NCBI RefSeq assembly: GCF_011386835.1 | Contig: NC_088795.1 | Coordinates: 119,367,434 to 119,431,433 of the forward strand | Reading direction: 5' to 3' | From: Chrysemys picta bellii | Taxonomy: Eukaryota > Chordata > Testudines > Emydidae | DNA length: 64,000 nucleotides | Shown here: piece by piece, positions 42,944 through 55,194 of the stretch | Numbering within the stretch: the stretch's first letter is position 1 | Layout of the letters: every line of letters starts with the position of its first letter | Position numbers and translations under genes: made by a program | Notes under the pieces: model-generated | What the model was told of the DNA's origin: nothing | Databases searched by the model: none | The model's input: the letters and a program-made list of their open reading frames with translations, nothing else

Positions 42944-45900
42944 CTATAACGAGATGGACAGCCATAAATCACAAGCAACATCAAATTTATTCTTCTTAAG
43001 GGAATATAGTTAATTTTACATTTAAAAAAACCCTAGTATTGTTACAGTTATCTGAGATCAGGGGAAAGTTAATATCCCTCACCCACGCCCCCCATTTTAG
43101 TCTGTGCATTTATGCAGTTTGTGCAGTGTCAGCATCCCTTGTTTGTGTAGATTCTGTCATACAGCAGTAGGAGAGAGAGTTATTAAAACTGGAAAATGCA
43201 ATTATAAAACCAGAAAGTCACAGGTGGACTAATGGGCAGGTGTAGTAAATAAAACTACTTGACTCATTTTTAAAATTATGAGTAGATTTCAAATTGATAC
43301 TAAATCAATTTCACTTATGCGTTTTTTTCCCAAACACATCTTATCAAGGGAGTTATATTTCTGAGTTCCTGCAGGCCACCAACCTAACAACAATATAAAA
43401 ATATAGAATACAGAAGTGGATTGTTTGATTCTGGAATAGGGAAAGTATATGACTCCCTCAGCAAGTAGTCCAATTATTATGAAATTAGCCAAGAGACACA
43501 AACACAATCACCACCCTCAAGTTAAGTAATTCACTTTTTTCCCTCTCCCATCCTGGGATTTTTCTGGTGTCACTTCTATTTTGTCCGATCTCTCACATTG
43601 TTGTCCCACATCTGCATCTTCACTTGAGCTGCTCATAATAGCACTGAATGGGAAAAAAGGGAGAGGAAGCAGGCCCTTATTCAACCAGTAGCCTAACTGA
43701 CCTGAACAGGGATAGAGCGGAAGATCTTATTCAGCAGAACTCCTCCCCGTTTCCCCCATGTGCCATTTAAAGAGGTGGGTTCTGAAGCCACACCTTCTGC
43801 CCAAAACTTCATTGCCTAGTTTCCACTGGGGATTTTAGCTGAGTCCCATAAAGCTCTCCCAGTTCATCCGACTTTTTAATGCAGTAACTCCAAGCAGAGC
43901 TATAGCACAATGGTTGTGTCCCCTGAAGCTGCTTGCTGGCTAGCTACAGTCATGATCAGTCCTTGCCTGCTGTAGGACTGTCTCCAGAAAAGTGGTCAAA
44001 GAGAGTGGAGGAGATTTTTCAGGAGCAGTGATGTATTTCCACATAAAGGTGAGCCAATGAGATGCTGCATTATGGACAAAATCAAGTCAAGACTATTAAA
44101 GCCTAGATTATAACCAGGGGAACTGCTGTAGCCAGGACACCAGGATTAGGTGTGAATATAAGTTCTAACAGAGAACTGGGTGAGACTGGCCTATGTGGCT
44201 GCCACTTAATGCATTTAGATATTCCCTCCTCCACCGACAAGGTTTTTTTTGGGTACTACCAAGGGGCAAAGTTATGTACATCAGCTAAAATTGAAGTAGG
44301 GTGCTGAGCTAACAGTATCCATGCAAGAATTCTATAGGGACCCTGGCTGCTCAGGGAAACTTTCCAAGTAAGTTTCAAGTCCACTTGATTCCTTCCTCTA
44401 TGCAGGCCTAGAACCTGTGCAAAACAATGCAGACTTCACCAGCAAGGCCATGCAGTCACTTTAATATCTGCATAGTTTGATACGGGTATCTTTAGACACC
44501 GATAATGGATATGGGATTGTCAAATACTAAGCAAATGATTTTAAACCTAACAACTAAACAAAACTTCAAGTATAGCTACCTTAAACACTGAAAGCCCCAA
44601 ATTAAGCTTACAGATAAAATGGCCACACCACAGAGTATGCAAATAGTTCAAGATCCAGAGCAGAGTGAAAACTTATTAACTTCAGAGAATCATAGAAATG
44701 TAGGGCTGGAAGGGACCTCGAGAAGTCATCAAGCCCAGCCTGCACTGAGGCAGGACCAACTAAACCAGACCATCCCTTACAGGTGTTTGTACAACTGGTT
44801 CTTAAAAATCTTCATTCCACAACCTCCCTTGGAAGCTTATTCCAGAGCTTAACTCTATGCTGAGTTAGGAAACATTTTCTAATATCTAACCTAAATCTCC
44901 CCTTCCTGAAAATTAAGGCCATTCTTGTCCTATCTTCAGTGAATATGGAGAACATTTGATCACCATCCTCTTTATAACAGCCTTTAACGTATTTAGAGAC
45001 TATCAGGTCCTCCGTCAGTGTTCTTTTCTGGAGACTAAACATGCCCAGTTTTTTTTTTTTTTTTTTTAAACTTTTCCTCATAGGTCAGGTTTCCTAAATT
45101 TTTGATCACTTTTGTTGCTCTCCTTTGGACTCTCTCCAGTTTATCCACATCTTTCCTAAAGTGTGATGCCCAGAATTGGACACAGTACTCCAGCTGAGGC
45201 TTCACCAGTGCAAAGCAGAGTGGGACAACTACCTCCCACGTTTTACATACAACACTCCTGTTAGTACACCCCAGAATATTAGCCTTTTTCACAACTGCAT
45301 CACATTGTTGACTCCTATTCAATTTGTGATCCACTATAATTCCCATCTATCCAGTTGTTTCCCATTCTGTAGTTGTGCATTTGATTTTTCCTTCCTAAGT
45401 GCAGTACTTTGCACTTATCTTTACTGAATTTCATTTTGTTAAAGTCAGACCAATTCTCCAATCTGTCAATGTCAATTTGAATTCTAATCATGTCCTCTAA
45501 AATGCTTGGAACCCCTCCCAACTTGGTGTCATCCTAAGTTTTATAAGAACACACTCCACTCCTTTATCAAGTCATTAGTAAAAACTATTGAGTAATACCA
45601 GACCCAGGACTAACTCCTGCAGGATCCCACTAGATGTGCCATCCCAGTTTGATAGCAAACCACGAATAACTACCTTTCAAGTAGTCTTTCAACCACTTAT
45701 GCGCCCCCCTTATGGTAATTTCATCTAGACTGCATTTCTCTAGTTTGCTTTGCCCTTCTGCTGCTTACAAGATATCCAAGGCGATCTCAGATTTGAAATT
45801 GACAAACTTCTGCCAGTAAGAGTTTGCAGTTTACAAGTACTTGCACTTTGTGCTGTTGTGGATATCTGAATAAATCTCAGCATAGAGCTTCTGTTCCCTC

Positions 45901-48900
45901 AATGAAATAATTAGCCAAGTGTGAATAGACAATTTTACAATTATGTAAACAATCTGAAATTTTTCTTTCACTCAAGATTTACTTGAATCTTTTATACTGC
46001 TGTAGCATCGAGGGGCCCCAAGCACGGATCAGAACCCCACTGTGCTAGGCACCATACTAGTATGAATGCTTGTGAGGAGTGAATTTCAAATTAAAGTATT
46101 CAAATGTTCATGGAAACTGTACAAGAGTCCTGAATGTTGTCGAACTGAAGTCTGCTTCTTTTTAATCTTTATTTAATTGGCTATCCTGTTTTTAGGCTTT
46201 AACTGTGGAGTTAAACTAATGTTAACATGTAACCGTTCATATTGCTACATTTTGTCAACTGTAGGTTAGGAAAGAAGATGAAACAGTTATGGATTCACAC
46301 TTTATAGGCTCAGATCCACAAAGGAACCTAAATCCCAGATTTAGGCACCACTGCAATCCACAAAACCTCCATTTGGCTGCCTCCTATCTCTGTAGGTGCC
46401 TAGACTCAACACCTACATTTATTCTGTAAGTGTCTTCAAAATGCCTAAGTTTCTATCTCCGAGTATGCACACTGCTGCCTCAGGCAAGAGCCCAGACGCT
46501 TACCCTCATGCCTAAGCCCTTACGCGATCTTCAAACCAGGGGAAGATGGGCAAGATAGCCATTGCCCTACCTATGAGGCCCAATCTGGTGGGCGTGTGCT
46601 AAACTTGCCTTACTCAACACAAAATTGTTGGGGGCAGGCCATGGCAGCAGAGGGACCTTTAGCTCAGTGGTTAGAGCATTTACCTAGAAAGCAGAAGATC
46701 TCAATTCAACTGTCCCTTCTGCCTGAGGAAAAGAGATTTGAACAGGGGTTTCCTATCTCACAAGTCAATAATGCCCTGGTCACAGGACTATGGAATATTC
46801 TGATGTAGGGGTCTCAATCTCTCATCTTGAAGCCACTCGATTTTGTATATTTGCAGTGGCCAGATAAAGTAAGAATACAACTACAGTCCAGTGGTTAGGC
46901 ACTCTCCTGAGTGGTGGGAAATGCCTATTCAAATCCTCTCACCTCTTCGGGCGGGGTGGGGGTGGGGGGGAAATAACCAGGTCTATCACATCCAAGGTGA
47001 GTTCCTTAACCACTGTGCTAAAGGTTATACGGTAGGCATCCTGTATGTATGGAGTTAGGTGGGTATTGTCACTGTTCTGGCAAGAAACAACAGTTTTTTT
47101 CCACACCCCGACCAACATAGTTCTACCACTACAAGCTTTAAGTGTAGACCAGGCCTAAGTCCCTTTGTGGATCTGGGTCACAATGCTATCTTTTGCTACT
47201 ACAATATTTACAATACAATACCATTTCCATTTTGCACATTTGTTTTCAGAGGATAAAAAGAGCTATTACAATATGCTTTAGTCAGAACTGTCAAACATGA
47301 CATAAAAAGACACTTAGCACAATTAGCATTCCTTGAAGTTGGTGGCAGTTGCATGTGCTCAGCCCTCTGAAAATCGAGCTATTTACTTAAGTTAACGTTA
47401 AGCATTCATGAGTTTTGGCATTCTGACTTACCAGAAAAATCTATTTAAATTTCAACAGGCTTTCAAAAAAGTAATAAGAAAGCAAGTAGTTGAATACTTC
47501 TGGTTTCAGATCCCTTGCACTCAAATTTAAGATTGAATTTGGAGGTGGAGGGGTGGGGTGTTAGACCTGGGAAGAGGAAGAGAATTCAGGCCACAAGTTG
47601 CACTGAGACTTCACCAGTCCTATATGTGTTGGGTTTGGCTCCCTCACTTTCTACAATGAAAGCTCACAAGCAGTTAAATTCATAATATGGACTATGTTGC
47701 CCCTAGGTATTAAACAGCTAAAACTTTCCTAGTAAAAGCAGCAACACTTCAGTGCAGTATGGTAAATACTTTCCTTGTGAAACTAGTATAATAATGCCAC
47801 ATGTAATAAATCCAACAAATGCAGATCCAAACATGAAGATTATACATCATGTCAGTGTGCAAGGGCCATTATGACTCATACTTACTTATAAATATCTGGA
47901 AAATTTTGCAGACACCAAGCAATCCAGAGTTTTTTGAGGAATCCAGGTACATCTAAATCTAATGCTTCTAAAACTCACACAGTTTTCACCAATCCAGTGA
48001 AATCGTAATGACACTGAAGCATCTCAAATCACTTTAAATTTAAATCAGGATACTAACATTTCAGGCTCTCAGCAACACGTTATAACAAGGATATGCCAAT
48101 ATATCTGGGAGTTCCAAATGGTGGAGTTGTGGGTGAGTGGCAGTGTCCGCTCTGAATTTCCAAGTTTAATTTTTCAAGTTAGTATTACAGCACTTTACAA
48201 TACAGCTCATGCACACAAGTAATGTCTCCACCCACCATACAACTTTGCCTCTTCTACCAATTTCTGGCTTCTTTGCCTCAAGTTTTCTGTATCTGCCAGG
48301 GCTCGCTTGTACTTGTCCTGAGGAAGAAGATAAAGCATATTGCAGAAAAGGTCCCATTACAGCCTGTATATTGCGTGCCAATAATTCAAACCAAGGCTCT
48401 TATTCTATTAATTTCATTACAAAGCAGCAGTTTAACAAACTAGACTCTGTGGTTTATTATGTTATTAAAAGTTACATCTAAATTCCAAACAATATTTGTA
48501 CTTAGCACTTCAAATGAGTGGAAAGACTAATCCTCATGTCCTTATGATGTAGGCATGTATTCGCCTCATTTTGCAGGTGGAAAAACAGGGGAGGGTTCAG
48601 TACTTCTGTGTTCACTCTCTTGTCCACAAGTGGTTTTTTTGTTTGTGTGTTTTAGGGGACTTGGGGCAGGGAGAAGATACACAGAGGTGGCACAGGAAGA
48701 AAAGATGTGCTTCCAGGTTGTCAGGCCCAGATCCACCAAGGTATTTTAGGCTCCTAATGTCCATCAAAATCTATGGAAGTTAGGAACCTAAATACCTTTG
48801 GGGATCTGGGCGTCAGTGTGGGGTGGGTTTTTTTTAATTCTTAACTAGAGCTGTGAAGTACTGGAATGTCAAAAAGTTTCCCTCTCCTAAACCCTTATAC

Positions 48901-51900
48901 ATTCCAGACCAGACTTAGTACATCACATGGGATACCTCTGCACTGACTCAGTATGCCACAAGCATGGCATGATGTTGTCTTTTTATTTTTGTGTCAATCC
49001 ATTTGTTATCAGCAGAGCAAAATAGTCTTACTTAGCCACTGGTTGGTGAACTGTCCTCACATCCTCCCAGACCTCCTATTCTCACCTGTTAAACATTCTG
49101 AACCCCACATACAATGGAATAGGACACTTCTGTACCTCTGCTTCCTGGCACCTCTGCTCTCTACCAGCTGAGGAAGGAATGCTACAATTTAGCCCATGAA
49201 TGCAAATTTATCACATGCCAGAGTCACCATATACTAGTTTGTTCATCATAGTAGCCAACATCTTCAGATTGCAGGGGCTACATGTTTGCTCAGCTTTACC
49301 TTCCAAAACCTGTCTGCTCATGCTTCCTTAACTAAGGGAGAGACAAGGTGGGTGAGGTAATATCTTTTATTGAACCAACTTCTGTTGGTGAGAAAGAGAT
49401 AAGCCTTTGAGTGCACTTTCAGGAAGAAAGAATGAGCATGCAGACCCAAAAGGCTGAAAATAAAGGAAAGGGCTTCAGGTCTTAGGTTATAAATAAAAAT
49501 TAATTTGGTCTCAGTTCAGTCACAAAGACATTATGCAGTTTGGCACCTCTGGAAGTGCCTGTTAGAGAGAGATGCCAAGAAGCAAAACAGTAGGTTTTGC
49601 CACAGCAGGCTGGGGAAAAAGTGGATTGGCAGAAATTGGAGAACTCTGCAGAGTGTATTCATATGTTATGCCTCGCTCATGCCACTGCTATTGTTATCAA
49701 TATAACCACTAAACTCAGATTTAGTTCAGTAGCTGGATAAAAAGGCTAACTCCTCCAGGATTACTAAAAGAGAAAGAGAGGCTAAGGAGAAAATATGTGA
49801 GTAAAGATAAAGTAGCTTATGTTCCCAGGCGTCAGTGATGAGTATTATCACCCACATTTTTCTAGATTGAAAAATAAGGCCCAGAGAGCCTATCAGCAGT
49901 CTGTTCCCAGCAAAATAACTATGTACTACTAATGGACTAAACTTAAAGGGAAAAGTCCAATTAGAATATTACATTCATGAAATAATTGCTACATAGTCTT
50001 ATCTAGCTTGTGTACAGTGCACTTGGAACCTCACATTTTTCCTAAAATGTGTGCATGCTGGCTGACCAAAAGACCCTTACAGTCATTTCTTTTAGTTGCT
50101 CTTCCAATTTGGCTTTTTCTTCAATGAATATCTTCTCGGCAGACCTCGGTTCAGCCTTCGGTTTATTCTGGCTCTGACTCTGGTCATCTTCCAAGTTCTG
50201 TCCAGTGCTTTTCTGTTGTGTTGCTATGCAAAGCAACCGTGGAGAAGTCCTAAAGCAAACATAGTCAGAGCAATAGTCAGCTGCTCATCCTAGGAAAGAT
50301 GAGTGGTTTGGGGACATACTGAACACTTGATTTGCCTTTATCACATACAGAAGAAACCTCCATCCTAAAGCCAGAGAAATGATTTATGAAGAAACTAAGG
50401 CTACAGTCCTGCAAGCCATGTGCATATGCTAAACTGTGAGTAGTCCCGCAGTGCATAAGATTTGCAAGACCTTAGTCTGTAGTTCCTTGCTAACTGTAAC
50501 TCCATGTGATATGGAATGGTGTCCACAAGAATCTCTGCAGTCTTGACAGCCCAAAACTAGAAAAACTCTACAAGTTGGCCTAATCACTGTTCCATCTACC
50601 TGCACCCCCGCTCCTATTCAAACTATCTTGGGGGAAAATATCTTGGAAGCATTCACAGAAAGCTTGAAATTACACCCTTAGCATAACAGAGGCAGTATTT
50701 TCCTTCCCCGTTTAAAGAGAGGTGACTGCTCATTAGCTTTTTTGCCCCAAATTCTGCAATTATGAGGCATGGCATGTTTTTAAATAAAACCTTATTTGAG
50801 AACACATTTAGGAACACTGGTTAGAACTAAATCAGGCCTGAAAGGTGTGCTGAGGCCTCAAGTCCTTAGTCACATCAATTTACTGTTCTCTAGTGTTCAA
50901 GCATGATGGAAATCTTTTATTCATTAGCTGGATTCAGGTGTGCCTGTACAGCTGCAGGTGTCATTCTATAGCAAGACAGCCACCACTAGCAGGCAATACA
51001 GGCAAACACATTTTAATTATTTCAAATAAAGATTTATTAAGTTTACTAGGGAAAGTTTCAGATGGTTGAGGGAAAAATGAGGGCCACTTCCTTTTCATTG
51101 GGTATTTATTTGGAAACAAATCTACAACAATTTAATTTCCTAATGTCCTGATTAATTTACATTTAAGGCTGAAGTCTCATGATGCAATAATCTGCAACAC
51201 TTCAGTCACGAAGTCTCATGATGCAATAATCTGCAACACTTCAGTCACGAAGTTTCCTCTAAAACAAAGGAATTGGAATAACTACCTGCTGGTGAAAAAT
51301 CTAGAAAACTCTCTCATTTGTAAATGGCTAGTCCAAAAATTCAAGTATTGTGAGTAACTCGGAATCAGCAAAAGGATTCTATTACATTACTGATTCTTTG
51401 GCATCAGCAGAAATGGAGGTCTTTGCATAATCATCTGTATCTGACATTTCTTAGTGGTTCATTTAATTTAAATTATCTATTCTTTAGGACAGTAGTTATC
51501 AAACTTATTTGACCGTGACCCCCTTCTTTGTGTCTCTAGTAGTTTACACCCTCCCACCCCACCCGTACATATACTGATAAAAAAAAAATCAATATGCAAC
51601 TCTCACTAAATATTAAAAACAATCAGGCATTGATTCAAACAGAGCCATTTCAGTATATAGTAATGTAAATTTTAAGTAAGATGCTGCTTACAGACATCAC
51701 ACTGCTGTTACTAGTGTGATGGGTATGCCTGTTTTTTGAAGCAGAGCAATTCTATGAATTTCACAAATGAGCCAACAATCCATTGTAATAAGAGCAAAAG
51801 CAAAACTGCATTGTGGTCGATGCTGCACATGGATTAAAGACTTGGCATAATGCTATGCAATCTTAACAGAAATCCATCAAAATGCACAGCGCCATCAAAG

Positions 51901-53621
51901 GACCTGATATGTCTGGATGAATCAGCTTTGCTAGCTATTCATTGCTGTGGGTAAAGTGTGCACAGTAATTTTTTTTTTGTCCTAAAAGCTTGTCATACCC
52001 CTCGCCCTCGAATACATTCTGCGTGCCGCTGGCCCCCACCCTCCAGTTTGAGAATCTCTGCTTTAGAATGATTTTGTGCCCATTTTTCCACGAGTGAGAG
52101 ATGCATGTTTTGGGGCGGCAAGTGCAGAAATAAGATAGCACATGAGGACAATCCTCTTTCCCTAACGTATCTTTGCCTCTGTTCCTACAAGTGACTCTAG
52201 GCCTTTATTCACAAAGCCCCATATGCTTAGAACACCTACTTCTTACATCTTGCATCAACAACTTAAAACCTATAAGCCTACACACAGGTAGGCACTGCCA
52301 TATTTATTTAGAAATGCCTTAATAAATACAGATGCAGCTGATTAACTTGAGTGAGTTTGAAAGTTGCCCAAGAGTCTCTTCACTCCAACCTGTGATCTCT
52401 TAAGAAATAAAGCACCTTTATCCTAGACACCCATTGCTGAATGACAGTAACTACTGGCTCCCACCTCCTTGCCTTGTCTACCTGATCATTAAATCCTTCA
52501 ATAGAAATACATCCAAACTGTATGAGCTGTGAAACATGACATTTTGGGGAAAAATATGACATGAAACATGACATGCAGTAATGACATGACAGGACAGCAC
52601 AGCCACAGATTGAGTGTGGCTACTGTTAATTTGCTTTCACAGGGGATTTCTCCCTGCTGTTACACTACTCTCATAAGTTTGGCAACAGCAAGGATTTCTA
52701 TTGCAGCATTTAAAATGCCACTGAGTGGGAGATTATGCATTTTATTACACACAATCCTGCAGCCTCTATGGTGGGAGCGAAAAGTGCAGCCACCAGAACT
52801 ACACAGTTCTGTGCAGCTCCTTGTGTGGTGCTTCTCACCAGTGAGCCACTGATTTCCCTCACATGGGCTGCCTCCCTCCCAACAAACAGGTCAAGCTTAA
52901 ACCTTCTCTCCCACTCTTGGGGGTGGGGGGGAAGGATGAGACCATGACAAGGACATTGTTCTCTTGATGGCAAGGAGATGTGCCACACAGAGCTGCACAA
53001 CTCCATCCCCTAAAGCAAACTGCCAACCTTGTCTCCCCTTGAGTGACTCCCTAGCTCTGTAGGGCCCCGCCTTTGCCCCTTTTTCTGCTGCTCTCCAGGG
53101 TAGGTGTGTGGGGCAAGGGGCAAGAATCTTCACTCCCCCACCCAGGCCGGGAGAGAGTCACCAATGTTCATGCCCCAGATGGGGGGAAGGAGGAGGAGGC
53201 CGAGCCCCGGCGAGGGGCAGGTGGTGATAGAGGCCAGAGACCCTGCTGTGGGCGGGGCTTCCCTAGGGCCTCGCCTATAAAACACAGGCCCAGGACAGGC
53301 TAACCCGGAGGAGACCCAGGCATGCGGGCCGGCCAACAGGCGCTGGGCTCCCCGAGCGGGACGGGGGAACCTCCTACCCGCCACCGCCCCAGGCGAGCTC
53401 AGCGGCCGTTCGGGGGAGGGGCAGGGTCTGGGTCTGCGCTGCCCGTGCTGCCCCGCCCCGCCGGCCCCTCTGCGCGCTCCCGGGGCCGGGCCGCAGCCCC
53501 CCAGGGGTGGGGGAGAGACGGGCCCATTCCGCCCGCGCCGCCCTTACCGCAGCGGGCAGCTCAGCAGCGGGTAGCGCCGCGGTCTCAACAGCAGCCGCAC
53601 GCACCAAGCCGCCGCCGCCAT
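42597..53621 (-). CDS. GRPEL1: GRPEL1, mitochondrial GrpE-like nucleotide exchange factor
   Basis: Four coding exons on the minus strand: 53621-53548, 50249-50081, 48317-48236 and 42943-42597. They give 223 aa (human 217). GRPEL1 releases ADP from matrix Hsp70 (HSPA9) and works in the import motor. Residues 1 to about 30 (MAAAAWCVRLLLRPRRYPLL...) are Arg-rich with no acidic residue, a mitochondrial presequence. A linker with many Gln/Lys follows, then the long helix (EEKAKLEEQLKEMTDKYKRA, LADTENLRQRSQKLVEEAKL), then the four-helix and beta-wing region ending GYKLHGRTLRPALVGVVKES. Phases agree at every junction. The start context gccATGg is strong. Confidence 0.97.
44695..45755 (-). mobile_element. 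CR1 LINE with reverse-transcriptase remnant
   Basis: On the minus strand, broken frames give CR1 ORF2 in order: a degenerate SGxxQxxVLGxVL motif region near 45600-45640, then DRLENWSDFNKMKFSKDKCK, KVLHLGRKNQMHNYRMG, CDAVVKKANILGCTNRS, and KPQLEYCVQFWASHFRKDVD. Further down is RLDIRKCFLTQHRVKLWNKL. The 3' end at about 44695 has agaatcatagaaatg. Stops and frameshifts throughout, so inactive. Confidence 0.88.
46000..46075 (-). repeat. SINE/LINE 3'-tail fragment
   Basis: Wording gaggggccccaagc and 'ccccactgtgctaggcacca' is the reverse complement of a common reptile LINE/SINE tail; a relative is at about 59449-59560. Confidence 0.45.
46300..47170. repeat. Composite repeat with two tRNA-like modules
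   Basis: Segments around 46658-46712 (tttagctcagtggttagagc, an A-box-like run) and 46889-46940 (cagtggttaggcactctcc, then attcaaatcctc, B-box-like) resemble tRNA-derived SINE heads. Neither folds as a functional tRNA: the acceptor ends do not pair. The flank has taggtgcctag repeat wording. Confidence 0.45.
48236..48317 (-). CDS. GRPEL1: GRPEL1 coding exon 3
   Basis: Acceptor cttcttcctcag, donor gtgggt. 27 codons plus one base: DKYKRALADTENLRQRSQKL then VEEAKLY. Very conserved; contains the long-helix core. Confidence 0.94.
48728..48815. repeat. Small inverted-repeat element
   Basis: 'gcccagatccaccaaggtat' at the left and aaatacctttggggatctgggc at the right are inverted, with taggctcctaatg / ttaggaacctaaat between. 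Lies in GRPEL1 intron 2. Confidence 0.55.
49335..49435 (-). repeat. Dispersed repeat, possibly Penelope-like
   Basis: 'gagacaaggtgggtgaggta', 'atcttttattgaaccaactt', ctgttggtgagaaagag is a high-copy amniote repeat in reverse orientation. In better copies I recall, the minus strand carries a CTGAAGA-stem-GAAA segment like that of the fold-back element at 6544; here it is degenerate. Confidence 0.45.
50081..50249 (-). CDS. GRPEL1: GRPEL1 coding exon 2
   Basis: Acceptor gtttgctttag, donor gtaagg. It completes Arg25 and encodes TSPRLLCIATQQKSTGQNLE to EEQLKEMT. It covers the presequence cleavage region and the start of the long helix. Confidence 0.94.
51171..51248. repeat. Perfect 39 bp tandem duplication
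   Basis: Unit gaagtctcatgatgcaataa + tctgcaacacttcagtcac occurs twice without a mismatch (51171-51209, 51210-51248). The next bases begin a third copy (gaagt). Confidence 0.95.
51490..52060. mobile_element. Non-autonomous hAT element, 571 bp, 8 bp target duplication
   Basis: Ends cagtagttatcaaactt and gtttgagaatctctg. Flanked by ctttagga (51482-51489) and ctttagaa (52061-52068), one mismatch. Confidence 0.85.
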
Positions 53622-53800
53622 GGCTTCTCCGAGCTGAGTGCGTGCTGCTCGCTCTCCGCCGAGCGCCCGGGGTCACGGCCAAGCCACCGCCCAATCAGCG
53701 GGAGGAGCACCCCTCTTGGGCCGAGAGTGACGGGACCAAGCTCCAATCAGCCGGGCCAACCTCCCCTTGGGGGTGGGGCCTGTCCCCTTCCTGGCTCATA
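53130..53800. promoter_or_regulatory. GRPEL1: CpG island over GRPEL1 exon 1
   Basis: GC- and CpG-dense stretch covering the start codon at 53621 and several hundred bases each side. Confidence 0.85.
53548..53621 (-). CDS. GRPEL1: GRPEL1 coding exon 1
   Basis: 24 codons plus two bases; donor CG|GTAAGG. Encodes the presequence MAAAAWCVRLLLRPRRYPLL then SCPL. Reading past the donor meets TAA at once, supporting the splice. Confidence 0.93.
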
Positions 53801-53900
53801 GCACACTTGGGTGAGAAGAAGTTGAAAGGTCGCAGACGACTCCGTTGCCTTCGCTCAGGGGCGTGGCCAATTGGGGGGAGGTGGGGGAGGGGGAGACCGT
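53622..53900 (-). promoter_or_regulatory. GRPEL1: GRPEL1 promoter with CCAAT boxes
   Basis: TATA-less, CpG-rich. CCAAT on + at 53691-53695, 53743-53747 and 53867-53871; the first two are 52 bp apart, each followed by CAG. Candidate NF-Y sites. Transcription start not determined. Confidence 0.6.
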
Positions 53901-54430
53901 GAGCGCTCTAGGCTGCTCTTCCCCCCAGCTTTTCCCGCACTGGTGGGCTCAGGCCCTGCGGGGCTCTCTGGGGAAGGGGACTAGGGCCCCCCTGCTGCCC
54001 CGGCCTAAGCCAGTGCCTTGTCCCCTCTCCCCCATCCAAGGCTGCCTGTGGTCGGGGTGTCCATTTCAGATGGGGGAGGGGGGAACTTTAACTCTGATTC
54101 CTGGGGCTACTTAGGCACTTAAACTCCGTGTTTTGGCAGGTAACTTAGCCATTAGCTGACAGGAGCCCTGTATCTAATGCCTTTATAAAGAAAACGAAAT
54201 AAATATTAGACCCACTCAGTTCTAATAGCATGTTCTGACATCTTGTGGCAAGCCACTTAAGGGACACTGGTTAGATTTAAAATTTTCATGTGGATTCTTA
54301 CTTCGTTACTAACTCTGTAGAGAGAGTGAGAGAGACCCACCCTGTCAGGATTCCTGGGTCCTATCTCCGCTCTGGGAGGGGAGCTGAGTCTAGTGGGAGG
54401 CAGATACATCTGGATTTTATATAAAAGTAT
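53900..54430. other. Spacer upstream of GRPEL1
   Basis: GC content falls from the island to ordinary AT-rich DNA. No gene or repeat recognised. Confidence 0.5.
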
Positions 54431-55194
54431 CAGAATGGCTATGGGCATATTTGATAAGACCAAAGGTCCATCTAGCCCAGTATCCTGTCTTCCAACAGTG
54501 GCCAATGCCAGATGCTTCAGAGGGAATGAACCAAACAGGCGATCATGAAGTTGCCCTGTTGCCCACTCCCAGGTTCTGGCAAACAGTGGCAAGAGACATG
54601 CAGAACATGGTGTTAGCCATTGCTGGACCTATCCTCCATGAACTTATCTAGTTCTTATTGGAACCCTGTTACAGTTTTGGCCTTCACAACATCCACAGGT
54701 TGACTGTGAAGAAATACTTCTTGTTTTTGTTTGTTTTAAATCTGCTGCCTGTTGATTTCATTGAGTGACCCCTAGTTCTTGTATTAGGTGAACAGTAAAC
54801 AACATTTTCCACACCATTCATGATTTTATAAACCTTTATCATATCCCCCTTAGTCATCTCTTTTCCAAGATGAAAAGTCCCAGTCTTCTTAAGTTCTCCT
54901 CATACAGAAGGTGTTCTATACCCCTAATCATTTTGGTTGCCCTTCTCTGTACCTTTTCCAAATCCAATATATCTTTTTTGAGATGGGCTGACCAAATCTG
55001 CACTATTCAATATGTTGGTGTACCATGGATTTACATAGAGGCAATAAGGTATTTTCTGTCTTATTATTTATCCCTTTCCTAATGATTCCCAATATTCTGT
55101 TAGCTTTTTTGATTGCCACTGAACATTGAGCAGATATTTTCAAAACTATCTACAATGACTCCAAGATCTTAGTCTCGTTAGAGGTGTGTGTGTG

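Larger units (their letters stand above)
42944..48235 (-). other. GRPEL1: GRPEL1 intron 3
   Basis: 5.3 kb. Holds a long CR1 remnant (44695-45755), a SINE-like scrap (about 46000-46075) and a composite tRNA-related repeat (46300-47170). The remainder is AT-rich with nothing recognised. Confidence 0.65.
50250..53547 (-). other. GRPEL1: GRPEL1 intron 1
   Basis: 3.3 kb. Contains a perfect 39 bp tandem duplication (51171-51248), a hAT-type element (51490-52060) and, near exon 1, the CpG island. Nothing else recognised. Confidence 0.65.

Noticed and set aside
45035..45346. 103-codon minus-strand ORF as a host gene
   Set aside because: Sequence is CR1 reverse-transcriptase C-terminus, with continuations in other frames on both sides; an inactive LINE.
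46658..46730. A possible tRNA gene
   Set aside because: A-box-like and D-arm-like wording is present, but acceptor arms do not pair and the T-arm is degenerate; more likely a tRNA-derived SINE head.
53276..53282. TATAAAA as a promoter element
   Set aside because: It lies in GRPEL1 intron 1 on the wrong side of the start codon, and no downstream + strand gene is seen.
53322..53801. 159-codon + strand ORF over the GRPEL1 CpG island
   Set aside because: Open only because of GC-rich composition; Pro/Arg/Gly-rich without a domain and antisense to GRPEL1 exon 1.
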